Of a DNA stretch of 64,000 nt, positions 16,642 to 25,224 are shown piece after piece (position 1 is the stretch's first letter; each line of letters begins with the position of its first letter). This DNA is from SZAS-103 sp038216155. GTDB lineage: Bacteria; Pseudomonadota; Gammaproteobacteria; Xanthomonadales; Xanthomonadaceae. A program made the position numbers and the translations under genes. Location: assembly GCA_038216155.1 (NCBI GenBank), contig JBBQQH010000002.1:32808-96807 (forward strand). The letters are read 5' to 3'. The notes beneath the pieces were generated by a model. That model searched no databases and was not told the DNA's origin. It was given only the letters and a program-made list of their open reading frames with translations.

Positions 16642-19197
16642 TCAATCGTCCTTCGGCGGCTCCGGCGTTGGTTCCGGCGCTGCAGATGCTGCGGCGATGA
16701 CTGCGGTTTCCGGGGTGATCTTCAGGATCGTGTGGCGAAGTTCGCGGCCGAGGATCAGCTTGGCATCGCGCGCCCATCCATCCAGGCGATCGTCGAAGTC
16801 GAGCTTGCCGTTTGCGGCGACCTTCACCAGTTCGAGTTCACGCAGCTTTTGAATGAAGCCGCGAAACAACGCGCGATCGAAAAACTCTGGCGCGGCCGGC
16901 GCGTAAAGCAGCGACAGTCGCTGCGCGCTCATTTGGCACAATGTTTCCAGCTCGCCGGCCGACAGCGTTTGCGGGCCGTTTTTGACCAACACCGCGATCG
17001 CGATGAAGTAGCGCTCGAACGCCTGCTGCAAGCTATGGGCAAGCGAGCGCAGGCGGAACACTTCGTCGGTCTGGCCGGGGCCACGATGGATCACGCCGGA
17101 CTCGGCGTTGAACTTGAGCAAGCCTTCGGCCACGAACACGTCGATCGTGGCATCCAGCCGCTGCCCGAACTCGTCCTCGCTCCACGGCAGGAACAATTCC
17201 TTCTGCAAAAACGGAAACAGTGCGCGACCCAGTTGCAGCACTCCGGTGCGCGTCATCCGCCGATTGTTCTGGAAACAGCACGCGATCCACGCGCAGGCGA
17301 CGAACAGGTGCAGCACATTGTTCCGGTAGTACGTCTGCAACACCGCGGTCGCTTCGTCCATCCACAACACGTCGCCGAGCGCGTGGGGTGTGCGCTGCAG
17401 GATGCCGATGGTTTCGCCGTAGGCAATGATCGCGGCTGGATCGAGCGCGGTGACGGTGACGCGATCCGAATACGGCACCGCAGCAAGCAATCGTTTGTAC
17501 AACGCCAGCAAGTCGATCAGGTCGGATTCGGACATCGCCCGCTTGGGCGTGGACAGGATGCTGAGCGCCAGCAAATTGACCGGATTGACGTCGGCGGCGC
17601 GATTGACGTTGATCTGGATGCGATTGGCGAGATCGTCGGTGGCCTGACTTAACCACTTCGGGCGCTCATCCTCGCTGATGCTCTGCTCGCGCCAATCGGG
17701 GGCGTGCTGATGCAGCACGTCGTCGAGAAGCACCGGCTCGCCGAAACTCACCGCGACCTTGCCGTAGCGCTTGCGCAGCACGCCGATCGCCCCGCGCAGA
17801 AGCGCCCAGGTGGTTTCCTTCTCTTTGGTCTGGCCGGACAGCTCGTCGAGGTAGCTGCCACCTTCCATCACTTTTTCGTAGCCGATGTACACCGGCTGGA
17901 ACACGATCGGCCTGCGCGGCTGGCGCAGGAATCCTTGCACTGTCATCGCCAGCATGCCCGACTTTGGCTGCATCAAGCGACCGGTGCGCGAACGTCCGCC
18001 TTCGATGAAATATTCCAGCGAAAACCCTTCGGCCACCAGCAACGCCACGTATTCGCTGAGCACGGTCGAATACAGTTTGCTGCCGCGCATGCTGCGGCGG
18101 ATGAAAAAGGCGCCACCCTTGCGCAGCAACGGCCCGATCAGCGGCATATTGAGATTGACGCCGGCAACGATATGCGGCGGCACGATGCCATGCGTGTACA
18201 GCAGGTACGACAACAGCAAGTAGTCGATGTGGCTACGGTGCGAGGGCACGTAGACGACCTCGTGCCCGGGCGCGATGTCCTTGAGGGTGTCGAGGTGATG
18301 CATCTGCACGCCGTCGTACAGTCGGTTCCAGAACGGCTTGAGCAAGAACGACAGCGAGCGCACCACCGAGTGCGAATAGTCGGCGGCGATTTCCCAGGCG
18401 ATGGCGTGCGCCTTGCCCCAGGCCTCGTCCATCTTGCTGTTGTCGCGCCGGGCCTGGTCTAGAATGGCCTGGCGTACCGGATCGGATTCCAGCACGCGAT
18501 CGACCAGCAACCGTCGGTGCGACAGATCTGGCCCGATCACTGCCGCGCGGATGCGCCCGAAGTGCACGCGCAGCACGCGAGCGAGTTTGCGCACGCTGCG
18601 TTCGGGGGTGAGGTCCTCGGCCAGCGTGGCGCCCAGCTCGATCGGCGTAGCCAGCCGAACGATGGTGTTGCGGCCATTGAGCAAGATCGCCAGCAACCGT
18701 CGGAAGCGACCGACCAATGCCCAGTTTTCCGAAAACAATACCGAGAACCAGCCCGACTGTCGGTCTGGTGCGCGACCGACGAAGATCGACACCGGCAGCA
18801 GGCGCACGCCGAACTCCGGACGCGCGCGCTGCACATCAACCAGCTTGGCCAAGCCATCGGAATGCGTGCGCGCCTTTGGCCGGCCGAACCAGGCGCCACG
18901 ACGGCGTGAGAGTGCGATGTAGGCGCGCTTGCGGCCGAGCGGATCGCCGGGCAGCGGCAGCAACGGCGAGGGCAGGCCGGCTTCGCGACACACCCGTTCC
19001 AGGATCAGGGCGTTGGACAGCCCGTAGTGTTCCAGCACATAGCAGATCGGTCGGCCGTCCGCCGCCAGTTCGGCGAGTGGCTGGTCGGATTCAACCCGAG
19101 GAGCGATCCATGGCCGCAGCATCCAGCCAAACAGGCGCGCCCACAGCGGAGGAGGCGGGCGAGGTTGCAAGGTGGCGGAGGCTTGCGATTCCATCAT
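16642..19197 (-). CDS. plsB: Glycerol-3-phosphate 1-O-acyltransferase
   Basis: First committed step of phospholipid synthesis: transfers an acyl chain to position 1 of glycerol-3-phosphate at the inner membrane. The product is about 851 residues, close to the family length. Motif I is HRSHIDY with His320 and Asp325; the region FIRRSMRGSKLYSTV and the glycerophosphate-binding FIEGGRSRTGR follow, then FQPVYIGYEKV. The start is ATG 19197 or the adjacent ATG 19194; the upstream in-frame GTG is less likely. Single transcription unit on the minus strand. Confidence 0.95.
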   Translation of the reverse strand: MMESQASATLQPRPPPPLWARLFGWMLRPWIAPRVESDQPLAELAADGRPICYVLEHYGLSNALILERVCREAGLPSPLLPLPGDPLGRKRAYIALSRRRGAWFGRPKARTHSDGLAKLVDVQRARPEFGVRLLPVSIFVGRAPDRQSGWFSVLFSENWALVGRFRRLLAILLNGRNTIVRLATPIELGATLAEDLTPERSVRKLARVLRVHFGRIRAAVIGPDLSHRRLLVDRVLESDPVRQAILDQARRDNSKMDEAWGKAHAIAWEIAADYSHSVVRSLSFLLKPFWNRLYDGVQMHHLDTLKDIAPGHEVVYVPSHRSHIDYLLLSYLLYTHGIVPPHIVAGVNLNMPLIGPLLRKGGAFFIRRSMRGSKLYSTVLSEYVALLVAEGFSLEYFIEGGRSRTGRLMQPKSGMLAMTVQGFLRQPRRPIVFQPVYIGYEKVMEGGSYLDELSGQTKEKETTWALLRGAIGVLRKRYGKVAVSFGEPVLLDDVLHQHAPDWREQSISEDERPKWLSQATDDLANRIQINVNRAADVNPVNLLALSILSTPKRAMSESDLIDLLALYKRLLAAVPYSDRVTVTALDPAAIIAYGETIGILQRTPHALGDVLWMDEATAVLQTYYRNNVLHLFVACAWIACCFQNNRRMTRTGVLQLGRALFPFLQKELFLPWSEDEFGQRLDATIDVFVAEGLLKFNAESGVIHRGPGQTDEVFRLRSLAHSLQQAFERYFIAIAVLVKNGPQTLSAGELETLCQMSAQRLSLLYAPAAPEFFDRALFRGFIQKLRELELVKVAANGKLDFDDRLDGWARDAKLILGRELRHTILKITPETAVIAAASAAPEPTPEPPKDD

Positions 19198-19255
19198 CAG
19201 GGCCGAGCGGAGCACCGGAGTGCGCCGCTCGGCTCAACGCGTTGCATCGATGCGA

Positions 19256-20287
19256 TCAGTTGCCTTGCTGCTTGTCGCCGCTGTCGTCGGCATTGGCCGG
19301 CGGCGTGGACATGTTGTCTTGCGCGCCTTGATCGGACGGGATCTCCTGCGGCGGCTCGCCGCTCGACATATCCGGTGCGCTGCCGTCGGTGGGCATCGCG
19401 TCGGGCGTCATCGTGTCCGACGTCATTGCGGGCGGAGCGACTTCAGCCGGCTTGGCCAACTGATCTTCGATATTCTTGACCGCGTCGGCGCTGTACCAGC
19501 GACCGTCGCGCTTGACCATGTTCACGTCATAGGTGATCGGCGTGTCCATCAGCGTGTAAGTCACCTTGACCACGGCGTTGTCACCGGTCTCGGAGACCTT
19601 GGTGGCGTCGAAGCTCGCTAGCGCCTTGTCGGTGTCGAAACCGTACACGCCCAGCGCCTTGCGCATGGCGCCGAGGGCGATGCCCATCTTTTGCGCTGCC
19701 TGCGGCAGGGTGAGCGCGCGCGCTTCCTCCAGCGTGTTCAGCTTCAAATCACGCGCACCAGTGACCACGACCTTGATCGCTTCCTTGGCCTTGTCCGGAT
19801 TGGAAAATGGTGCCGTGGTCGCCCACTTGGTGATCGCGGTCAGCAGCGCTGAGGCCTGCGTCTTTTCTGCGGCGCTCATGGTGGTGCTGGACTGGATACC
19901 TTGTCCGGCCATGCCTGCAACCATCGGCACCATCATCTTGGCTTGCGGTTCGATCTGCGCCAGCTTTGGCTGGATTTCCGCGAACAATTTGTCCTCGGCA
20001 TCCGCCGCAGTCATTTTGGTCATCTGATCGGTGAACTGCTTCTGCTCCTCGGCGGTAGGTGCCGGACGCTTGGCTGCTTCGTCCTTGTACTTGGCGTCGA
20101 GCTTGGCGTAAAGATCAGGCGGAACAATGATGTGGCTCAGGCGATCGTAATCGTTGGCGCGGATCGCTGCGGCGATGTCTTTGGTGGCGGTCACCGGGTC
20201 CTTGGCGGCTTCGTTCGAATTTCCCTTGCAGCCGGCGAGCAGCAGCAAGGTGAGGCCAGCGGTCGCCAGCAGGTTGGTGCGTTTCAT
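19256..20287 (-). CDS. Putative lipoprotein with acidic, Met/Pro-rich tail
   Basis: A 343-residue exported protein with lipobox LAGC (Cys25) after MKRTNLLATAGLTLLLLAG. The middle contains helical, Lys/Ala-rich segments and an NTF2-like stretch near 240-275 (VVKVTYTLMDTPITYDVNMV, then KRDGRWYSAD). The last ~60 residues are low complexity (Pro, Ser, Asp, Met), probably disordered. ATG 20287 is the correct start; the much longer upstream frame is non-coding. No precise family was recognised. Confidence 0.75.
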   Translation of the reverse strand: MKRTNLLATAGLTLLLLAGCKGNSNEAAKDPVTATKDIAAAIRANDYDRLSHIIVPPDLYAKLDAKYKDEAAKRPAPTAEEQKQFTDQMTKMTAADAEDKLFAEIQPKLAQIEPQAKMMVPMVAGMAGQGIQSSTTMSAAEKTQASALLTAITKWATTAPFSNPDKAKEAIKVVVTGARDLKLNTLEEARALTLPQAAQKMGIALGAMRKALGVYGFDTDKALASFDATKVSETGDNAVVKVTYTLMDTPITYDVNMVKRDGRWYSADAVKNIEDQLAKPAEVAPPAMTSDTMTPDAMPTDGSAPDMSSGEPPQEIPSDQGAQDNMSTPPANADDSGDKQQGN

Positions 20288-20462
20288 GGAGTACTCCAGT
20301 TCAGGAACGTGCAATGTAGTGGTTGCGCGGTGTCGAAACAACAATCGCGACGCCGCAGCGGCGAAGATCGCGGCGCTGCCGATGGGTCGGCACAACGCGG
20401 CTATCACTCCGGACAAACGCATTGCAGCAGGCGGGTCGGTCATTTCGCCGCGTGCGCAACCT

Positions 20463-21410
20463 TCAGCGCGTACGCAGGACCTCAATGATCGCGCGTCGAC
20501 GCGCTTGTACCGGTTGCTGGTAGTCGTTGTTGAACAGCGCCGGCGCCCAGGAGCCATAGGTCGGGTTGGGCAGCAAAAACCAGCGCTCGCCGACCCAGCC
20601 GTCAAACGGTTTCATCGCTGCTGCGCGACCTTCAATCGTATTGGTCGAAATAGTTGCAAAATCGCCGATCTGGTCGCCAAGTTGCATCAACACCCTGTAT
20701 CTGCGGCCAATGAACTGACGGCGACAGGTCTTGTCGGAGCCGATCTGTTCGCATCCTGGCACGAACTCGCCCAAGCCGAGGAACACCTGTGCATTGGCGA
20801 TTGGAAATCCCAGTTTGCGCAGGTTGGCCAGGGTCGCGGCCGACTGATCGGCGGTGCGGTTGGACAGGTAAAACACGGTGATGCCTTTTGTCGTCGCCGC
20901 CTTGGCGAACGCCAGCGCGCCTGGAATCGCCTGCGCGGCCTCTTCGTGAACCCAATCGTTCCAGGTGGCGTCGTCGTATTCGCGTCCGTCGCGAATCAGG
21001 CGCGCTTGATACGGCGAGTTGTCGAGCGTGGTTTCGTCCACGTCCAGGATCACCGCTGGCGACAGCTCGCGCGCGGAATTGATCCGTTCGTCCGGCGGCA
21101 GGGCGTCCCAGTTGCGATCGTGCAGCGCTGTGTCGAGCCGGTCGGTCGCGTCGCGAAAGGCCTGCTCGGACAGCAGGCGCGCTTCCATCGAGGTTTGCTG
21201 CCAGGCGACGGCGTTGAGCAAATCGTTAGGTGCCGCACCCAGCTCCGTCTTGTCAGTTGCCGAATTCGGTGCGGTGGTCGATGCAGAGGCCGCGCGCACG
21301 GCAGGTGCGGCTATGGGGCCTGCCTCAGCTTCGGCCAGCGGCCGCTGGGTAGCGCAACCTGAGAGGATCAAGGCAAGTGTTGCGGATAACAGGGTCGCGG
21401 AAATTCGCAT
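20463..21410 (-). CDS. e(P4)-type acid phosphatase / 5'-nucleotidase lipoprotein
   Basis: Outer-membrane or periplasmic HAD phosphohydrolase of the lipoprotein e(P4) class. The 315-residue product has a signal peptide with lipobox LSGC, and the HAD nucleophile motif ILDVDETTLDN. Downstream lie the class-typical YLSNRTADQS and later GDQIGDF segments. Such enzymes remove phosphate from nucleotides in the periplasm to aid uptake. ATG 21410 was chosen so that the signal peptide is N-terminal. Confidence 0.88.
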   Translation of the reverse strand: MRISATLLSATLALILSGCATQRPLAEAEAGPIAAPAVRAASASTTAPNSATDKTELGAAPNDLLNAVAWQQTSMEARLLSEQAFRDATDRLDTALHDRNWDALPPDERINSARELSPAVILDVDETTLDNSPYQARLIRDGREYDDATWNDWVHEEAAQAIPGALAFAKAATTKGITVFYLSNRTADQSAATLANLRKLGFPIANAQVFLGLGEFVPGCEQIGSDKTCRRQFIGRRYRVLMQLGDQIGDFATISTNTIEGRAAAMKPFDGWVGERWFLLPNPTYGSWAPALFNNDYQQPVQARRRAIIEVLRTR

Positions 21411-21469
21411 GGGGGACACGTTTATAAGTAGGGCGTGGATGGTAACGCAGCACAATGACGGCTTTATGG

Positions 21470-23497
21470 TCAGTCGCCCAGCAGCGCCGCAATCGCATCG
21501 AACTGTGCTCGCGACCGCTGCTGGCGGTGCTCGGCATCGCGCGCGGGGTCGTTGCCGTCGCGGTGCAGGTCGGCGGCGGGCAGCTCATCCAGGAACCGGC
21601 TCGGCCGACGCTGTTCAATCGATCCCCAACGCTTGATCTCGCGACTGTGCGATAGCCACAACGATTCCTTCGCACGGGTGATGCCGACGTACAGCAGCCG
21701 GCGCTCCTCCTCCAGCCGCCCTTCCTCGATGCTGGCCTCGTGCGGCAGCGTGCCGTCCTCGCAGCCGACGATGAACACGTAACGAAACTCCAGCCCTTTT
21801 GCCGCATGCAAACTCATCAGCCGCACCGCATTGCCCGGTTCACCGCGATCGGCATGCGACAGCAGGGCTAGCTGTGCGGCGAGCGCTCCGTTGCCCGACG
21901 CACGGTCGTCGAACCAGCCGGCCAGTTCGTCCAGATGCGCTTTGCGACGGGCGAAGCTGGCCTCGTCCTTGCACCCGCGACGCAGCATCGCCAACAGCCC
22001 GCTGGTCTCAGCGGTGTTGCGGCAGACGGTTGCCGGCGATTCGCGTTCAGCGTCGCGATGTAGCCGTTGCAGGATCGCATTGAACTCGCCCAGTCCAGCC
22101 GCCGCGCGGGCTGGCAGTTGCTGCAGCAGCTGCGGTTGCAGCGACGCGCGCGCCAGCGACAGGCGCGCGTGCTGCGCCAGCTCCGCCAGCCGCGCGAGTG
22201 AGGTCGAGCCCACTTCGCGGCGCGGCGCGGCGATGGCGCGCAGGAATGCGGCGTCGTCTTCGGGATTGGCCAACACCCGCAGCCACGCCAGCAGATCTTT
22301 CACTTCGCCGCGATCAAGAAACGCGGTGCCGCCGGTCAGGTGGTAGGTGATGCGATGCAATTGCAGCGCTTTTTCCAGCGCCCGTGATTGATGATTGCCG
22401 CGAAACAGCACGGCGAAATCGGATGGCTGCACGTCGCGCGATGCATCCAGCGGTCGGCCATCCAGCGTTGTCGGCTGACGGCTGGCGGCGTCCAGCAGGA
22501 ATGCAATTTCTCCGGCCACGCGCTGCGCTTCGGCTTCGGCGTCCTTGCAGGCCCAAATGCGCACCGGCGCACCGTCGTCGTGCGTGCTCCACAGCTTTTT
22601 GACGTGCGCGTGCGGATTGCGCGCGATCAGCATATTTGCGCTGCGCAGGATGCGCGCGGTGCAGCGATAGTTTTGCTCCAAGGTGATCACCTTGAGTTGC
22701 GGATAGTCGACCGCGAGAGCGTCGAGATTTTCCGGATTGGCGCCGCGCCAAGCGTAGATGCTCTGGTCGTCATCGCCCACGCAAGTCAGCGCGCCGCGCG
22801 GCCCGGCCAGTTGCTTGAGCAGGCGATATTGCGCGCCGTTGGTGTCCTGGCACTCGTCCACCAGCAGGTAACGCAGGCGTTCGCGCCAAGTCGCGGCGAG
22901 CTCGGCGTCGCTCTCCAGCAGTTGCAGCGGCAGTCGGATCAAATCATCGAAATCGACCGCATTGAATGCAGCCAGTCGGCGCTGATACTGCGCATAGATC
23001 GATGCCGCCTCGACTTCGCGCGCACTGCGGGCGGCGTCGCTCGCCTGCTCCGGTGACAGCGCCTCGTTCTTGGCTCGCGAAACGAGTTGGCGCAGCGCAT
23101 CAATCGCATCGTTCTTCGCGCCGTTCGGCGCGAGATCCTTGATGATCGCCCGCGAGTCGTCACTGTCGAACACCGAAAATCCGCGACGCAATCCGGCGCG
23201 AGCATGTTCCAGATGCAGGATGCGCAAGCCCAGCGCGTGGAACGTGCAGATCGTCGGCCCGTCGGCATCGACCTTGCCACGCAGCAGCCGTCCGACGCGC
23301 TCGCGCATCTCGCGTGCTGCCTTGTTGGTGAAGGTGATCGCGGCGATCTGCGTCGGCACCATTGCGTGGCGATGGATCAGGTGCGCAATCTTCTCGGTGA
23401 TCACCCGGGTCTTGCCGCTTCCCGCGCCCGCCAGCACCAGCAGCGGCCCGTCGCAATACTCGACGGCGTCGCTTTGTGCGGGATTGAGTGTGGGCAT
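21470..23497 (-). CDS. rep: ATP-dependent DNA helicase Rep
   Basis: SF1A 3'-5' helicase that helps replication forks past bound proteins. The 675-residue length matches E. coli Rep (673). Walker A is AGAGSGKT at 23-30, motif II is VDECQDTN, motif III GDDDQSIYAWRGA, motif IV region LEQNYRCT, and motif VI GITRAKESLWL. Start ATG 23497 (MPTLNPAQSDAV) matches the family; a longer frame upstream was discarded. Confidence 0.94.
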   Translation of the reverse strand: MPTLNPAQSDAVEYCDGPLLVLAGAGSGKTRVITEKIAHLIHRHAMVPTQIAAITFTNKAAREMRERVGRLLRGKVDADGPTICTFHALGLRILHLEHARAGLRRGFSVFDSDDSRAIIKDLAPNGAKNDAIDALRQLVSRAKNEALSPEQASDAARSAREVEAASIYAQYQRRLAAFNAVDFDDLIRLPLQLLESDAELAATWRERLRYLLVDECQDTNGAQYRLLKQLAGPRGALTCVGDDDQSIYAWRGANPENLDALAVDYPQLKVITLEQNYRCTARILRSANMLIARNPHAHVKKLWSTHDDGAPVRIWACKDAEAEAQRVAGEIAFLLDAASRQPTTLDGRPLDASRDVQPSDFAVLFRGNHQSRALEKALQLHRITYHLTGGTAFLDRGEVKDLLAWLRVLANPEDDAAFLRAIAAPRREVGSTSLARLAELAQHARLSLARASLQPQLLQQLPARAAAGLGEFNAILQRLHRDAERESPATVCRNTAETSGLLAMLRRGCKDEASFARRKAHLDELAGWFDDRASGNGALAAQLALLSHADRGEPGNAVRLMSLHAAKGLEFRYVFIVGCEDGTLPHEASIEEGRLEEERRLLYVGITRAKESLWLSHSREIKRWGSIEQRRPSRFLDELPAADLHRDGNDPARDAEHRQQRSRAQFDAIAALLGD

Positions 23498-23602
23498 CGG
23501 CTGCAATGTGTTCGGGCGGCACAGTGTAGCGAGCTTGCCGGCGTCGGCTCGTGTGATTGCTATGATCGCGGCCAGTCCCGCCATCGATCCGGTGCGTCCG
23601 CC

Positions 23603-24403
23603 ATGCGTCTTGTCGCGAGCCTGTTGTTACTGTTGCTGGCCGCGCCGGCGCTCGCGCAGGACGCACCAGCGGGTGCGCCTGAATCTGCATCCGCGCCGCA
23701 GCCAGCCGCAGCCAATCCGCTGGCCGGTACCAGCGATTTTCTCGAATACCACCCCGATCTGAAATATCGCAAGAAGGGACTGGAAGCGTACGAGCGCGAC
23801 AGCTTCCCGCGAGCAGCGGCATTTTTTCGCAAAGCCGCGCGCTACGCGGACAAACCGTCGCAGGCGATGGTCGCGCAGATGCTTTGGCGCGGTGAAGGCG
23901 TGACCGTGGATCGCCCGTTGGCTTACGCGTGGATGGATCTGGCCGCCGAGCGCCGGTATCCCTCCTTCGTCGCGTTTCGCGAACACTTCTGGCAACAACT
24001 GGATGCAGCCCAGCGCCAGCAGGCGATTGAGGTCGGCAAGGCGGTGTATGCCGAATTCAGTGACGCGGTGGCCAAGCCGCGGTTTGCTGCCGCACTGGAA
24101 CGCGGACGCTCGCACACCACCGGAAGCCGCACCGGATTTGTCGGCAATCTGCAGATCATGGTTCCCGGCCCGGGCGGCGAATGGATCACGATTCCCGCCA
24201 ATCGCTATTACGCGCCGCGGTTCTGGCAGGACAAGGATTACTGGGCCTGGCAGGATCAGGTGTGGAAAGCGCCACTGCACGGGAACGTGTTGATCGGACC
24301 ATTGCAGGCGGTGCACAAGGTCGACCCAAACCGACCGCCACAGCCTACCGACACGATCGATGCGTCTAGCCCGCAACCGACGCCCGACAAGGACCAGCAC
24401 TGA
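23603..24403 (+). CDS. Exported Sel1/TPR-like repeat protein
   Basis: A 266-residue protein with a signal peptide (MRLVASLLLLLLAAPALAQ) and one or two Sel1-like repeats at about 55-120 (KGLEAYERDSFPRAAAFFRK, then QAMVAQMLWRGEGVTVDRPL). The rest is rich in Trp, Tyr and Pro without a known domain. Probably periplasmic. It ends three bases before tdk, so the two may be co-transcribed. Confidence 0.75.
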   Translation: MRLVASLLLLLLAAPALAQDAPAGAPESASAPQPAAANPLAGTSDFLEYHPDLKYRKKGLEAYERDSFPRAAAFFRKAARYADKPSQAMVAQMLWRGEGVTVDRPLAYAWMDLAAERRYPSFVAFREHFWQQLDAAQRQQAIEVGKAVYAEFSDAVAKPRFAAALERGRSHTTGSRTGFVGNLQIMVPGPGGEWITIPANRYYAPRFWQDKDYWAWQDQVWKAPLHGNVLIGPLQAVHKVDPNRPPQPTDTIDASSPQPTPDKDQH

Positions 24404-24406
24404 GCC

Positions 24407-25030
24407 ATGGCCAAACTGTATTTCTACTTTTCAGCGATGAACGCGGGCAAGACCACGACCTTGCTGCAGAGCGCGCACAACTATCACGAGCGCGGCATGC
24501 GCACGTTGATCCTGACCCCGCAGCTGGACGACCGTTATGGCACCGGCGTGGTCGCATCGCGGATTGGCCTGAAGGCGCCCGCGCGCATCTTCGATAGCGA
24601 AGACGATCTGCTCGGCATCGTGCGCCACGACATCGCCACCCACGGTCCGCTGCATTGCGTGCTGCTGGACGAGGCGCAATTCCTGCGCAAGCCGCAGGCC
24701 TGGCAACTGGGTGAGATCGTCGATGTACTCGGGATTCCGGTGCTCGCCTACGGCCTGCGCACGGATTTTCGCGGCGAGTTGTTCGAGGGCAGCCAGTACC
24801 TGTTGGCCTGGGCGGACGAGTTGATCGAGATCAAGACCATCTGCCACAGCGGCCGCAAGGCGACCATGGTGGTGCGCGTGGATGCTGCCGGGCGCGCGGT
24901 GACTCAGGGGCCGCAGGTGGAGATCGGTGGCAACGAGCGTTATGTGTCGGTCTCGCGCGCGGAGTTCAAGAAGGTGATGGCCGGCGAGGGCGCGATCCCG
25001 CTGCTGCAGCAGGAATTGCCGTTGGGCTGA
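24407..25030 (+). CDS. tdk: Thymidine kinase (type II)
   Basis: Phosphorylates thymidine in nucleotide salvage. The 207-residue product has Walker A in SAMNAGKTT (residues 9-17), LLDEAQFL with the catalytic Glu, and the substrate region GGNERYVSVSR. Oddity: the structural zinc site of E. coli Tdk (CVC and later CRKH) is largely lost here; the equivalent positions read CHS and SRAEF. The enzyme may be zinc-free, as may also be true of relatives. Confidence 0.93.
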   Translation: MAKLYFYFSAMNAGKTTTLLQSAHNYHERGMRTLILTPQLDDRYGTGVVASRIGLKAPARIFDSEDDLLGIVRHDIATHGPLHCVLLDEAQFLRKPQAWQLGEIVDVLGIPVLAYGLRTDFRGELFEGSQYLLAWADELIEIKTICHSGRKATMVVRVDAAGRAVTQGPQVEIGGNERYVSVSRAEFKKVMAGEGAIPLLQQELPLG

Positions 25031-25106
25031 GACGTTTCGCGAACTGGTTCATTCGTTGCCGACGGTCGCATCCAGCAGGCGCAGAAACACCTGAAACCTC
25101 GGAGAC

Positions 25107-25184
25107 TCGTCATCCCCGCGAAAGCTCGGATCCAGTGCTCTTGAAGCCATTGGAGCAAAGACGCTGGATTCCCGCTTTCGCGGG
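25107..25184. repeat. Dispersed palindromic repeat
   Basis: CGTCATCCCCGCGAAAGC and GGATCCAG on the left pair with CTGGATTCCCGCTTTCGCGG on the right (25163-25182), forming a long hairpin between tdk and the kinase gene, which converge. Same family as 9045-9182 and the interior of 63862-63999. It may double as a transcription terminator or mRNA stabiliser. Confidence 0.7.
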
Positions 25185-25224
25185 CACAACGAACAATAAA
25201 TAGGGCTTTAAGGTTTCCCCGCGC

